DNA of 64,000 nucleotides, from positions 35,403,200-35,467,199 of the forward strand of contig CM037843.1 in assembly GCA_021234535.1 (NCBI GenBank), in the 5' to 3' direction. This document shows positions 13,901 to 23,963 of this stretch, piece after piece; position 1 is the first letter of the stretch; the number at the start of each line of letters is the position of its first letter. Origin of the DNA: Stichopus chloronotus. Lineage: Eukaryota; Echinodermata; Holothuroidea; Aspidochirotida; Stichopodidae. The position numbers were made by a program, and so were the translations under genes. Under the pieces are notes generated by a model. It saw only the letters and a list, made by a program, of their open reading frames with translations, was not told the DNA's origin and made no database searches.

Positions 13901-16900
13901 ACAATGTTTTCACTATTTAACCCCCATTGACCCCAAATGAACTTGACCTCCACCAAAAACTGCAGCTTTCTTGTACTTAATATGGTACATCTACATACCA
14001 AATATAACATCTACACAAGTTTTCCTACTTGAGATATTGTGTTTACAAGGTTGTCACTACTCGACCGCTGAGGATCCCAAATGACCTTTGACCTCCACCC
14101 AAAACAGACTACTTGTTCTCAATACGTTACACCTACATACCATATATGAGATCTGTTGCAAGCTTCTCTTTGTGAGATATTGTGTTTACAAGCTTTTTAC
14201 TACAAGTTTACAGTGCTACAAGTTTTTGACCTCTGGTGACTCCAACTGACCTGTGACTGCCACAAGAAATACTAGTCTTCTTGTTCTCACTACAGTACGC
14301 CTCCATACTAAGTATTACATATGTACAAGCTGTTTCTTGAGATATCGTGTTAACAAGGTTTTCACTATTTGACCCATGTTGACCACAAATAACCTTTGAC
14401 CTTAACCAAAACAAGGCCTTCTTGTACTCAATATGGTACACCCACATAGCAAATATGAGATGTGTACAAGTTTCCTTTTTTGAGATATCCTGTTTATGAG
14501 GTAGGCATCACAAACATACACACACACATAACACACATACATACACACACACATACATACAACACATGACAGAAGGGTTACATTTTCATCAAAATCAAAA
14601 AGCATTATCACACCTGGGACAAAGGGGCTGTGGTGCCTGTTAGTTTTGAAACATGGGAGTCTAAGTCTACCAATGTCTCGATTTCTGCTCACGAATTGTA
14701 TCGTATAGGGGGTGGCTGGAATCATTACATGAAGAGTAAAGTTTGGACTGCTAGAGACAATGATAAATAGATTGGACAAATGACAGAGACTCCCCAATTA
14801 TTTTTCTGCTTTTTTGATACTGTAATACCATCAATGCCACCCATTTCTGTGTTGGTCACATTCAAACCCTGAATATTGTGACAAACCCTGACTATGACCC
14901 CTAATGTGACAAACCCTGAATATTGTGAAATTTACGGTGCACATGGATCACTCTGGACCTAAAAATATTAAACACTGCAAAGGTTCCACTACTGTAGTAC
15001 TAATGTGACAAACCTCCCACACTCTAAAATAAAATGTATAGAAAGAGAAAGATTTTGCATAATTCCATAAAACGGCTCATACAGTCCATTTGGGACCTTG
15101 GACCCCCAAATCCTGAACACCCTAACGTACTACTGACAAAGCGTTAAAGTGACAAAACTTGAATATTGTAACATTAGAGTATGTATGAATACAAGCATGA
15201 TTCCATAAAATGACCCATTTGGATTATGCATCCTAAAGCAGTAAACATACAAACAGTGTGACTACCAGTGCACTTACATACACTCAATAATATATACACT
15301 CAATAATATAACACTGAACCTAGAGCGAAAGGAGCATTTTGCATGATTTCATAAAATGATTAATACGGACCCATTTAGGACTTTAAAGACCTCAATAACC
15401 TTTGAACACCAAAACTACCATACTGTAGTAGTAACATGGCAAATCCTCCACACTGTAACTAATAATATGTAGGAAAAGAAGCGTTTAGCATAATTTAATA
15501 ATTTGTGGCCCATAAACATGGCCCATTCTAACAGTGGACCTACTAAAACTGGATACTCCAAACTTATCACCACTATAGTGCTAACGTGACGAACCTTCCA
15601 CATTTTACCAAGTGCGAGCTAAAAATGAACTCTTTCAGCCATTTTGATTTTGTTGTACATCTTTAATACCTAAATTCAGGGGAAATCTTTCTCTGGAAAG
15701 AAAGATTAAACCTCTCTTGCTACTGTATGCCAGTTTAAGGATCCACGAAAAACAAATTTGATGTAAGGTGTTTGCACTGCATGTTAAGTGATGAACAATT
15801 GGAAGTCCAAGATCAATAAAAACAGAGTACCCTAGATGTAACTGACACTCTTGTCAATTTTGCTGGTGCTCTCAAAACACTTTATTATGAAAACATGGAT
15901 GTGCACATGATGACCACGTACCACAAGATCAGTTTGCTGAATGGCAAGAATTGTCACTGACACACAGCATAATGACTAACTTACATAGGAACTTTTCTCT
16001 GACTTTTTGACTACTTATTGATAAGCCCACACTGTTCATACCTTCACATCATTCTTGCAAACAGCTTGGAAGATACAATAAAAACAGTCATACTAAGTAG
16101 AATCAGAGTTTTAGAAAAGAAAAAAGAACAGTTTGTAGATGCATGCTCACTTTTTTCTACAATGCCAACACACACATCCTACATGAAAGTACTATACAAA
16201 CACATCAAGAAAGCCAATAGGCTTAGTGATTCCATGCCGCTAATACACCTGCATTAATTTTTTGCAAGTTGTTACATAGCGAATACACTGTAGTAACCAC
16301 AGGCTACCAGATAAAAGTCATTGATGATGGACATCATTTTCCAATTACTATACGTATAGAATTTCAGTCAATAGTGGAGACGAAGAATTCTCCAGCCTGC
16401 ACAGTGATAGCACAAGTACAGTACACATTCTCCAGGAACAAGAGATAAACTCATATAACAGTTGAAATGGTTGCCAATTAACTACATGAATTCCTCCCTC
16501 TACATACAGTAACCAAGTTATAACATACTCATCTCTTTTGTACCATAAGACTTTTCCCTATATTAAATCTTTGACACAACTATCACATTTCCACTTCAGG
16601 AGACAATGTATTGACATTGTTTGATGACAGAACAAGAGCTGTATCTCAGATGATGATTCCTTTGGGAAAGATAAGGTCAATCTTTCTCCCCATTTTCCAA
16701 GGAGGTCATTGGTCAATCACCATTTTCAGACAAACAAAAGTCTCAGTTGGAACAAAAAGTCAATTCTGGACTGGAAAACTATGTGAGCAGTTTTGACTGT
16801 CAAAACAACAGTAATAAATAAAAGAAGCATTAGATACCAAATACTGTACTGCTGATTTGTGGACTAAATAGAAACTTAAAATGTGTATGGTGCTGAATTT

Positions 16901-19900
16901 AATCAACCAAATTGGGCTTTCAGACACCACTTTTCCACAACATTTCTATCTTATGAGGTCAGCAAATAACCATAGCATAAAATTAACTCTGCAAACACAG
17001 ACGTATTTTATCAGAAACCAGCACAATGCCAGCTGAAGATGCATAGATGAAGTTTCATCATTATAAGTCAAAGACTTTTGAAATTAGTACAGCAACTACA
17101 CTCTATAACCTAACTGACAGGTAAAAGTTTTCAAGTTGGGACTTCCTGAATGTGCAAGCATTGCCATTCTTTGCTTGGAAGAGAGCTCAAATACCTTCTA
17201 CTCATAAGAAAAGACAAAAAAGTGAAACACCAGCCAAGGTCTCAACATTTTGTACTCAAGGATACATACACACACCCACACACGCATGCATGCACATACA
17301 CTGAATCACCATCCCAAAAATTCCTTGTCTGCCTTCGGCAAAGAATCAATAAAACGCATATACCACTGGCATACAAGGTGGAAAGGGTGAGCCAACCAGT
17401 GGGTCAGAATGCATGTCATTCAAGGGAACATTTTATCTACTGTACATCCATGAGGAGTTTACATAAAAGACTCCACCTTTAGGTGGCACAAAGTGTCACT
17501 GTGCCTCTCCCCGTCCCCAAGGGTGGACCATGACAATACAACCAACCTCTATCACTGAAGTCATCCACCATTACCACCTCCAGGAGTAGTTCTGGTGGAG
17601 ATTCATTGATGACACTATGAACTGTCCTCATCAGAGTAGACCAGCCCTCATTGTGAAAAACAATGATCACACTTGAGGAAGGTAAATTGCGGGGATAGTG
17701 CCAGTATTTACACCTATGAAGACAAAAGGAAATATGGTGGTAAATTAACAAAGCAAATCACAACCTGAAATGTAGTAATCATGTTAAATAATAATAATTT
17801 ACAAGAATTACAATTTATCAAATCAACCAATGTGCTCACAGCACTTCACAAAAACATACAACACAGACAACTATGACAACACAAAAGCATAGTGAATGGT
17901 GTTGACCTAAGAACCACACATGCTAAAATTCATTATGCATATGATACCTTTTCAAATTCTTTTTAAAGGATCAACAACTTAATGTGAAGAAAAACAGTAC
18001 AAACCAATTTGTTAGAAACAAACATGAAGATAAGATTCATTGCTTTGTGAAACACAGGCAAATCAGAGCGAATGCAGCAGTTTGTGTAAACATTAAGGCT
18101 GAGAGTACAAGCACACACTATTTACTGTAGTGAAATCAATAAATACAAACCTGCTTCAATAAGAACAGGTGGTAGAAGGAAATACACTATAAAACAGGAG
18201 AGATCCCAGTGTGACACATACTTGGCAATATTGACAGGTTACTAAGTACAAAATATGCAAATATTGAAGCATTTATGGAAAATTCAATAATTTGATGGTT
18301 TCAAACTCAATAAAGTAAATCAATTGGGGAAAGGATACACCAGGTCATACAGTAGACCGTAGCAGAGAAAGGTCTAGAAAAACAGAGACACAGAGAACTT
18401 TGCACACAGACTGACAAACTATATAAGTTAATAAAATTACCAAAGGGTAATTAAGACAACCTGATCTGAGAAATATTGCAGTATTTGATATGCCACATAA
18501 GGATACCTTCGAGGTCTACAACAGCATGTACTGAATGGAAATAATATCAGCTTATTATAACAGTGAATTTGAGTCAAGTTTGCTCTCACCAGATTCTTCC
18601 TTTATGAGACACAAATTTTTCAGTTTCAATACAATTTTTCAGAATTATTCTGTAAGGTTTGTATAAATTGCTGTATGTTGTGATATTATGAGTGAGAAAG
18701 GAACAATGTCACTTTGTAAAAATTCCTTGACTTTTTTCAGTCCAGGCATCAAACAGTCTCCCTGAGCTTCAAAACTCGTCAAGGACTTGCAGTAATTTTT
18801 TCAAATTTTCAGATTTTGCCAGATATTTCACGACCACGAAGATCCTGTTGTACTTGCCTTTGAACAAATAAATGAAAGCTTTATGCCCTATGAATCTTAC
18901 ATACACTGTAAAATTGAGATATTCTTATAAATCAAATTTCATGCTGTGTAAAGGTGTAGAGTATATTCACAACAATGACGTATATTGCTAGCCGAGTAGT
19001 TAACTTTATGATATATGTTTATTCGATTAAGTAATATTCCAAACTGAATCTAGAATTTCATCTAAAAAAACAAGGCAAAATTCTGCCACTGGAACAGCAG
19101 TGGCTGATGGTGTACTAAATAGAAACTTTCAGAAAAAATAGTTTAAAAGGGCTCAGTAAGTTGATATGTTTATTTTGTCATGAGTTTGAACAAAACTTGC
19201 ATGCCAATACTATTTTAGTTTCTTTAGAACAGGGGTTGCCTATGGTTAATGCCTATATATGGTGAAAATTGTCTCGTCAAAGATTTGCCGTAAGTGATAC
19301 TGATTTTTAATTACACTCATTGATGCTTCATTTATGTATCAAATGTTAAGAAGTTCTTAGTTTGACTATTTACAATCAACATACTGTATGGGTAATACTA
19401 AACAGGTGTGGCAATAGCATCATGAATTTTGCAAACAAACTCAATTGGCCCCTTTAATAGGAGATAAAGGGCAATACAAAGAATATAAAAATGCTATTCG
19501 TTGTAAAAACAATATAAAAGTCGGGAAATTTCATCTCTACAGATGGATAAAAACACATACAAATAGTAAATATCACTTTCCACGTCACTAATCAGTTTGA
19601 GAAAGAAGTAGAATGCAGTTCTTACCCACCAATGGAAATACCACTTCATGAACTGAAAATACTGCACATTTCCTTGCCCAATATGATGATGTCAGAATGG
19701 AGAGATATACCCAACTATGTTGAGCTATGGTTATCTCATGTATCAGAGTCGATTCAAATTGTCTACTGGTCCCACAATAACTGTCATACACTTCTTAGAT
19801 GTCATCAATTCATCTGGAGATTTGACATTACAGTACTTTGCCGTTCAAACTTCAGTCATAACGCTGAAGTCTTTTCACTCTTTTGAATGCGAAAAGACCA

Positions 19901-22900
19901 GCTGTACTCGAAAAGGAAATGGTTAAAAGATGCATGGCACACTGGTGTGGTGACAAGGCACAGAAACTTAAATTTGATGCAAAAGATGCAAGGCTGTATA
20001 AAAGGATCAGCATCCATGGCAGTCACTTCACACAGGAAGAATTTGACAAGCACCATGTCATGATATTCTGATGAGGATTTCCGAACCCAAGCGCCTTGTC
20101 TGCACAAGAATGGCCTACCATCCCAGGAAATTACTTCTACATCACCTATTGTACAGCAGTCCAAAACTGATTCTTCACCATGGACAACTGCTGAACCGCA
20201 CACACCCTTTCAAGTTCCTGCCTTGTGGCACCTGGAGACTGGCTTTTGCTGCTGAGGCATTTCCATGAAATGACAACACCCAGACATTAACAACAACTCC
20301 TTCTTACTGTGCATAACGGTTATCTCGAAAAGTCTGAGTATCTCGTAAGGAAGTTGTGTAGATGCCAGATTTTCAATTGTAACTTTTTTACAAATGACAA
20401 ACCGTATAGACTGAGTCCACTTCAAAAAACATTCATTAGTAATGGCTATTGTTGTGAAACAAGAAAATCTCGTGGTAGCTAACGTAGTCCAACTTCGAAA
20501 AGACACTCACTATTGCTAGCAGCCTAGTAATGGCTGATGCGTATGCATACTGATTGTATTTACAGTAACAGCACATAACTCCCAAGAATATGAAAGGGCG
20601 ACAAGTGCACAAAGAGGACTTTTCCATTCTCTGACGTCACATAAATACTGTATCAACTTGATCTTTGACAGTCTCACTGGCTTTAAAGAGTTGGAATATG
20701 AGAAATTTCATATCAACTTGCATTGCTTACATTTAACTCACAGAGTCTGGAAATGTGATATTCATGCTCAGTCTTTATGCAAAGATAATAAATTTAGACA
20801 TGTTTAGAATCAATAGAGCTTTAAATAATAGTCATTGTGATGCACACTTGCTAAATGCAGTCACAACTGAATGGTGCAGTAGGTACATTTGGTCTAAAAG
20901 TGCTTGAGTATGACTAAGACATCTCCAATTCCCTGTGATCACAAAGATTCATTTGCTCTTTCAAGTTAGTATTTTTCTGGCCATTGACGAAAATGTGTTT
21001 TACAAGCATATGGTGTTTGATCAATTTAATGAGGTGCACTCAGGGATGAATTTCCAGTGTCATAATTTGTCGTAGTTCATACTAAAAAGGTACAATTATT
21101 AATCCATTCATGAGGACCATTCGTTAAAGGGTTGGTTTACGAAGTTTTACTAAGTTCACTCACCAGTATCCCTCAGCTCAAAAGCCTGATAGCACTATTC
21201 ATGTGTAACAATTTAAGGGCTAACCAAAGGCAGAACTTAAAAGACACTGGATCAGTCAGTTGAAGAGTATGATACCCCCTCCACAAGTTAAACCAGGATG
21301 TGCTGTTATTTCTGCATTTTAAAAGTGCACTACTGTAAAAGACTGCCTTTACTTCTTGTAGTTGCATAAAGCTATAAAATTATCCCACTGTGGTCTATTT
21401 GTCCAATTACAGCCTAATTTCCAAAAGAAATTGTGTTTTTAATGGCATTTCATTGTGGATATTCATACAGAAGCACTACACATAGACCACAGGGTCTGGT
21501 TCTGCTAAAAGTTTAGACAAGAAAAAACCAGAAAGCCAAAAGGCTTTGTGATTCCTTGCTACATGGTTATATTATAACAAACATGAATTATCCACATGAC
21601 AAGTATAAGATCAACTGCAGTTATTTTTCTTGATACACCACAAGCCTTTAACCCAAAATGACCTTTATTTTGGTGACCTGAAATGACCATGACACTTGAC
21701 GTCCACCAAAAGCAATAGGGATCACCTTCCCAGTATGGCCAACCCATACATCAAGTATGACAGTCAACATTACCCATCTGGAGTTAACGTGTTAGCAAGG
21801 TTTGACCTCGGTTGACCTCAATCGGCCTTTGACCTCCACCACAAACAAATGAAGTCTTCTACTTAGTATATACAATCTACACATCACAGTAAGACATCAG
21901 TCAAGGTTAGACTCCTGGGGATATTGTGTTTACACATTTTTACAGTTTGACCTCTGGTGACCTCAAATGAACCTTGACCTCAATCACAACAATAGAGATC
22001 TTCTGCCCATTATTACCAACCCACACACCAAGTATTACATCAGTCATGGTTACTCTTCTGGGGATATTGTGTTTTCAAGTTTTTACAGTTTGACCTCTGG
22101 TGACTTCAAATGACCTTTGCCCCTCACCAAAGATGATAGGGATCAACTTATCGGTATGACCAAGCAACACACTAAGTATGACATCAGCCACAGTTACCCT
22201 CTTGGAGAGAATGTGTTTACAAGGTTTTCACAGTTTGACCTGTGATGACCTCACATGACCTTTGACTTCCACTAAAATCGAAAGGAGTATTCTACTGACT
22301 ATATACAATCCACACACTAAGAATGACATCAGTCACAGTTACCCTTCTGGAGATACTGTGTTTAAAAGGTTTTCACAGTTTGACCTCTGATGACCTCAAA
22401 TGACCTTTGACCTCGACCACAAATAAAAGGAATCATCTACGTAATATGAACAACCCACACAGTAAGAATAACATCAGTCATAGTTACTCTTCTAGAGATA
22501 TTGTGTTTACAAGGTTTTCACATTTTGACCTCTGGTGACCTCAAATGACCTTTGACCTCAACCAAAAACAATAGGGATCATCCACTCAATATGAGCAACC
22601 CACACACCACGTATGACATCAGTCACAGTTACCGTTCTTGAGACATCATGTTTACAAGGTTTTCACATTTTGACCTCTGGTGACCTCACATGACCTTTGA
22701 CCTCCACCAAAAACTACAGGGATCTTCTACTTACTATGACAAACCCACACAGCAGGTATGAGATCAGCCATGGTTACCCTTCTTGAGATATAGTGTTTAC
22801 AAGAAGCATCACACACACACTACAGTACATGCACACACAGACAACATCAGGACTGCATAGATTCCTTTTGCCTGCAGCAAGGAATCAAAAATAAACCAAT

Positions 22901-23914
22901 CTTCTTTGTACTGAGTGTAATAATCACTCTAATTCATAAAATTCCTCCAGAATGAAACATATCCTGTTATTTTCCAGATTGGTATCAAATGGAAGAAAAT
23001 GATGGGATATTAAGGATGAAGGGTGTATTTTTTTTTTTATTCTTCAAACAGCACATCACTAACTGCACTAAAAATTGAGTAACAATTGTACCTACTCTGG
23101 ATCCCTCAGATCTGGGACTGTTCTGTCTAGCGATATTTTGTCGCTGTTGACCATATTGAAACCATAGTTTTTATATGATATCTTGTACAGCTCCTCTTCT
23201 TCTGCAATGCGGGACACTCTCTTGCCTCCTTCGCCGGGCCCATATGGACCTTTCCTTGGTACCTTAGGCTCGTAGTTACCCATGATTCCTCTTTTCAATA
23301 CTGGTAACTCTATATCCTTATGAACGACAAACTGGGGGATATAACGGTGTACACAAATTGTAAAGTCATACTAGATGACATTGTAGAAAATTAAGGGTAC
23401 TATCAACTGAAGCTCAGAAAATAAGAAAAATCTTTTAGGTGGTTTTGATCCTTGCAGCTGAGATGAGTTATGGACTGTATTGTGTGAGACACACAAATAG
23501 TGACATTTACTTTATGAGAAATATCTAGATACATCAATGTGAGAGGAAACGAAAAGACTGTCCCAAAGGACAATTTGATCATGATCTAAAAACAGGTTTG
23601 TTATCTGGGCGATTTATTCCACATAAAAGTACAGCATCATTTCCATTTCTTACCTTGTTCTCATTTAAATTGGCATTTCTCTTCTCTTTGCTATCATTTG
23701 ACAAGACTCCATGGTCACCTTGGTGATTGCTATATCTGGGTGCATTGGTCCTAATTAAATTACGAATACCTTTTTCAAGGTTTGAAGGTTCTCCGGGTTC
23801 CCTCAGCAGTAATATTACGAATAATGGAGAGGCAGCAAAGAAGGTCAGCAACACCATCACGATTTTTCTAATGGTACAGAGACGTCCCCTCCTTGATATC
23901 GTTATTGTAGACAT
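1748..23914 (-). CDS. GALNT7: GALNT7-like polypeptide GalNAc-transferase, 8 coding exons, 3' end off window
   Basis: The coding exons, read on the minus strand, are 23914-23654, 23331-23096, 17713-17547, 10604-10391, 8058-7885, 7290-7173, 5528-5406 and 1966-1748. All introns are GT-AG, every junction keeps phase, and the sum is 1512 nt (504 codons) with no stop. The product is a Golgi type II membrane glycosyltransferase (GT27 family) that adds GalNAc to Ser/Thr of mucin-type glycoproteins. Vertebrate GALNT7 prefers substrates that already carry GalNAc. Visible motifs are FHNEGWSTL, the metal-binding DAH, WGGEN and CSRVGH. Assignment to GALNT7 rather than another paralogue rests on the stem ([23 protein letters not shown]) and on [11 protein letters not shown] after the catalytic domain. 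The ricin-type lectin domain expected next is absent, so its exons should lie left of base 1. Introns range from about 0.3 to 6.9 kb and are full of repeats. Confidence 0.95.
2370..2868. mobile_element. 145-bp-unit minisatellite element, family A, copy 1
   Basis: Three to four degenerate core units (TGACCTTTGACCT at 2383, ACAATAGGGTTCATGTACT-like blocks, TTGAGATA, TTTACAAGG) are followed by a CA-rich tract (2775-2820) and the family A terminus, GATTGCAAAGGTTACAATTA then TCATCAAAAACAAAAA. It lies in the intron between exons 8 and 7 of the GALNT7-like gene. The same terminus occurs in the 5' LTR of the retrotransposon at 50787. Confidence 0.8.
3291..4860. mobile_element. 145-bp-unit element, family B, copy 1, with 3' hairpin
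   Basis: The element starts ACTAGAAAGCCAAAAGGCTT, followed by GATTCCTTGCC. It ends at a hairpin (4829-4855) whose arms are GATTCCTT-C-TGCC and GGCAAGGAATC around a TTC loop, then AAAAA. The 5' GATTCCTTGCC is thus the inverted copy of the 3' stem. The interior holds a unique 450-bp segment (3411-3860) also found at 59349-59790, several degenerate 145-bp core units (4330-4770) and a CA tract (4785-4812). No coding capacity. This layout matches what is known of non-autonomous Helentron (HINE) elements; that classification is inference. Confidence 0.75.
4861..5272. mobile_element. family A fragment, interrupted by the family B copy
   Basis: Directly after the family B hairpin the sequence resumes as a core unit (ACAATAGGTCTTTTGTACT) and runs through degenerate units to a family A-like end (GGTTACAAAGGCTTGATTAT, then TATCAAAG) near 5268. 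Core-like sequence (TGACCTCTGACCTTTGT) also lies immediately left of 3291. Together these suggest that the family B copy inserted into an older family A array. Confidence 0.55.
5406..5528 (-). CDS. GALNT7: GALNT7-like exon 7: CSRVGH motif
   Basis: The acceptor TATCATTCCCAG| and the donor CACATG|GTAAGA bound 41 codons. The peptide begins [20 protein letters not shown] and ends [10 protein letters not shown]. The CSRVGH cysteine and histidine are conserved throughout GT27, and the histidine contributes to metal binding. A different frame over the same DNA stays open over 131 codons but is a shadow. Confidence 0.94.
5529..6714. other. GALNT7-like intron 6, proximal part
   Basis: AT-rich intronic sequence between exon 7 and the 66-bp repeat. 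No repeat family, RNA gene or exon recognised. Confidence 0.5.
6715..7110. repeat. 66-bp tandem repeat, six units, intronic
   Basis: The block GCAGGGAACTGT recurs at 6729, 6795, 6861, 6927, 6993 and (as ACAGGGAGCTGT) 7059, an exact 66-bp period. Because 66 is a multiple of three, a plus-strand frame stays open and repeats a 22-residue unit ([24 protein letters not shown]) about four times. It lies antisense in the intron between exons 7 and 6 and ends about 60 bp from exon 6. Coding is unlikely; the open frame follows from the period. Confidence 0.9.
7173..7290 (-). CDS. GALNT7: GALNT7-like exon 6: Gal/GalNAc-T motif
   Basis: The acceptor TTCCATCAG| and the donor TTTAAA|GTGAGT bound 118 nt. 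The peptide contains [28 protein letters not shown] and [15 protein letters not shown] is the signature of the Gal/GalNAc-T motif and holds the catalytic-pocket glutamate. The exon ends in phase 0. It is too short to stand out as an open frame and was located from the motif and its splice sites. Confidence 0.95.
7291..7884. other. GALNT7-like intron 5
   Basis: Ordinary AT-rich intron with a 15-A run near 7395. A minus-strand frame of 86 codons crosses it but shows no family motif and has no matching splice structure. Confidence 0.6.
7885..8058 (-). CDS. GALNT7: GALNT7-like exon 5
   Basis: The acceptor CCTTTGAAG| and the donor TATGC|GTGAGT bound 174 nt. The peptide runs from [18 protein letters not shown] through [13 protein letters not shown] to YQSEPYA. 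The W-D-W/F and KR-P pattern is the family's acceptor-side loop following the metal site. No ATG-initiated frame represents this exon, so a search limited to ORFs beginning with Met would miss it; it is clear from its two splice sites and its homology. Confidence 0.93.
8665..8855. mobile_element. 191-bp TIR element (MITE family D), copy 1
   Basis: The ends are inverted copies of each other: CAATCTGGGACAAAATTG on the left and ATTTTGTCCAAGATTG on the right, with GGGACA/TGTCCC further in. The interior contains TTAGGTGAGAGGATAACATG and GCGCTATAGAAGTGAATG, shared with the copies at 10011-10208 and 55648-55854. A TA precedes the left end. No coding capacity. It sits in intron 4 of the GALNT7-like gene. 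Confidence 0.85.
8860..10010. other. GALNT7-like intron 4 between two family D copies
   Basis: AT-rich sequence with poly-T runs near 9600 and a short ATATAT stretch at 9245. No exon or recognisable repeat. Confidence 0.5.
10011..10208. mobile_element. TIR element family D, copy 2
   Basis: Same orientation and nearly the same sequence as the copy at 8665, only about 1.3 kb away in the same intron. It starts CAATCTTGGACAAAATTGTT and ends TATTTTGTCCAAGATTA. The similarity over nearly the full length suggests two insertions of one family or a segmental duplication. Confidence 0.85.
10391..10604 (-). CDS. GALNT7: GALNT7-like exon 4: catalytic core with DAH motif
   Basis: This 214-nt exon lies between the acceptor TCATTACAG| and the donor AACAG|GTGGGC. 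The peptide includes [30 protein letters not shown] and [15 protein letters not shown]. The DAH triplet is the DxH motif that coordinates Mn2+ and the UDP diphosphate in GT27 enzymes, so the metal site is intact. A longer open frame runs past the acceptor up to 10686 but its extra residues do not match the family. Confidence 0.96.
10891..11924. mobile_element. 1034-bp TIR DNA transposon, Harbinger-like, non-autonomous
   Basis: The left end TGCCTCCGTCACACTACGAA and right end TAGTGTGACCTGGGCA form imperfect inverted repeats of about 35-40 bp. TTA lies on both flanks (before 10891, after 11924), fitting the 3-bp TWA target duplication of PIF/Harbinger elements. The interior is more GC-rich than its surroundings and dense in short GCAAC, GCAGT and TTGCAA words in both orientations, as in subterminal repeats. 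Several overlapping open frames exist but none shows a DDE or Myb domain. The superfamily is inferred from the target duplication only. Confidence 0.7.
12600..14602. mobile_element. family A element, copy 3: about 13 core units
   Basis: About 13 tandem units with a spacing of roughly 143-150 bp run from 12600 to 14500. Each has TTGACCCC, TGACCTTTGACCTCCACC, a CTTGTACTCAATATGGTACA block, TATGAGATCTG and TTGAGATATTGTGTTTACAA. Exact TGACCTTTGACCT occurs at 12616, 13049, 13794 and 14082. A CA/CATA microsatellite (14515-14565) and an eroded family A terminus (GGGTTACATTTTCATC) follow. It lies in the intron between exons 4 and 3. Confidence 0.9.
14820..15615. repeat. second degenerate tandem array, roughly 145-bp unit
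   Basis: Blocks of the type ACTACTGTAGTACTAATGTG, then GACAAACCTCCCACA, then TTTTGCATAATTCCATAAAA and CCATTTGGGAC, recur near 14990, 15125, 15270, 15416 and 15570. The sequence differs from the 145-bp core of families A and B although the period is similar. It directly abuts family A copy 3. Confidence 0.6.
15616..17249. other. GALNT7-like intron 3, unremarkable
   Basis: AT-rich intronic sequence with no repeat, RNA gene or exon that I can recognise. Confidence 0.5.
17250..17352. mobile_element. family B 3' end fragment
   Basis: A CA/CACG-rich tract (17268-17305) is followed by CATCCCAAAAATTCCTTG and TGCCTTCGGCAAAGAATCAA, the family B terminal hairpin with substitutions. The tandem core and 5' end are missing. 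It lies about 200 bp from exon 3. Confidence 0.7.
17547..17713 (-). CDS. GALNT7: GALNT7-like exon 3: start of GT-A catalytic domain
   Basis: The acceptor TTCATAG| and the donor AGATAGAG|GTTGGT bound 167 nt. The peptide begins [20 protein letters not shown], then [15 protein letters not shown] and MVDDFSDR. These are the first beta strand and the UDP-sugar-binding region of the GT27 GT-A fold. The first G completes the Glu codon begun in exon 2, and the last G is completed by the AA that opens exon 4. Confidence 0.95.
17714..21526. other. GALNT7-like intron 2, distal part
   Basis: About 3.8 kb of AT-rich sequence. Several short open frames (for example 19856-20203 minus and 20210-20506 minus) show no domain, no repeat structure and no plausible splice partners. 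Confidence 0.5.
21527..22891. mobile_element. family B element, copy 3
   Basis: Starts ACCAGAAAGCCAAAAGGCTT with GATTCCTTGC and ends in the hairpin GATTCCTTTTGC/GCAAGGAATC followed by AAAAA. About eight core units lie between. Exact TGACCTTTGACCT occurs at 22401, 22546 and 22691, a strict 145-bp spacing. A short CA tract (22810-22840) precedes the hairpin. It lies in intron 2, about 200 bp from exon 2. Confidence 0.88.
23096..23331 (-). CDS. GALNT7: GALNT7-like exon 2: stem to catalytic domain start
   Basis: The acceptor TATATCCCCCAG| enters in phase 0 and the donor GATCCAGA|GTAGGT leaves two bases of a codon. The peptide contains [20 protein letters not shown] and, near its end, [20 protein letters not shown], the conserved segment just before the GalNAc-transferase catalytic domain. 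A proline/glycine-rich stem preceding it is characteristic of the GALNT7 subgroup. If the exon is read past its donor it meets TAG at once, which supports the splice assignment. Confidence 0.92.
23654..23914 (-). CDS. GALNT7: GALNT7-like exon 1: cytosolic tail, signal anchor, stem
   Basis: The exon holds 87 codons starting at the ATG at 23914. The start is supported by an A at -3 and by an in-frame TGA nine codons upstream. Residues 1-16 are short and basic ([11 protein letters not shown]), and about residues 17-37 form a hydrophobic signal anchor, as expected for a type II Golgi enzyme. The rest is a low-complexity stem rich in Asn and Lys. The donor AACAAG|GTAAGA leaves phase 0. A candidate acceptor (CCATTACAG) just above 23963 suggests a 49-nt 5'UTR in this exon and a separate upstream non-coding exon; no promoter was identified. 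Confidence 0.88.
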
Positions 23915-23963
23915 TCTGCCCTGATAAGTCGTGAAAATTCACCAGTCGAACAATTTATTAAAT

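Noticed and set aside
12600..14602. CRISPR-like array
   Set aside because: The units are head-to-tail with no unique spacers of constant size and lie in an animal intron. They are a minisatellite element.
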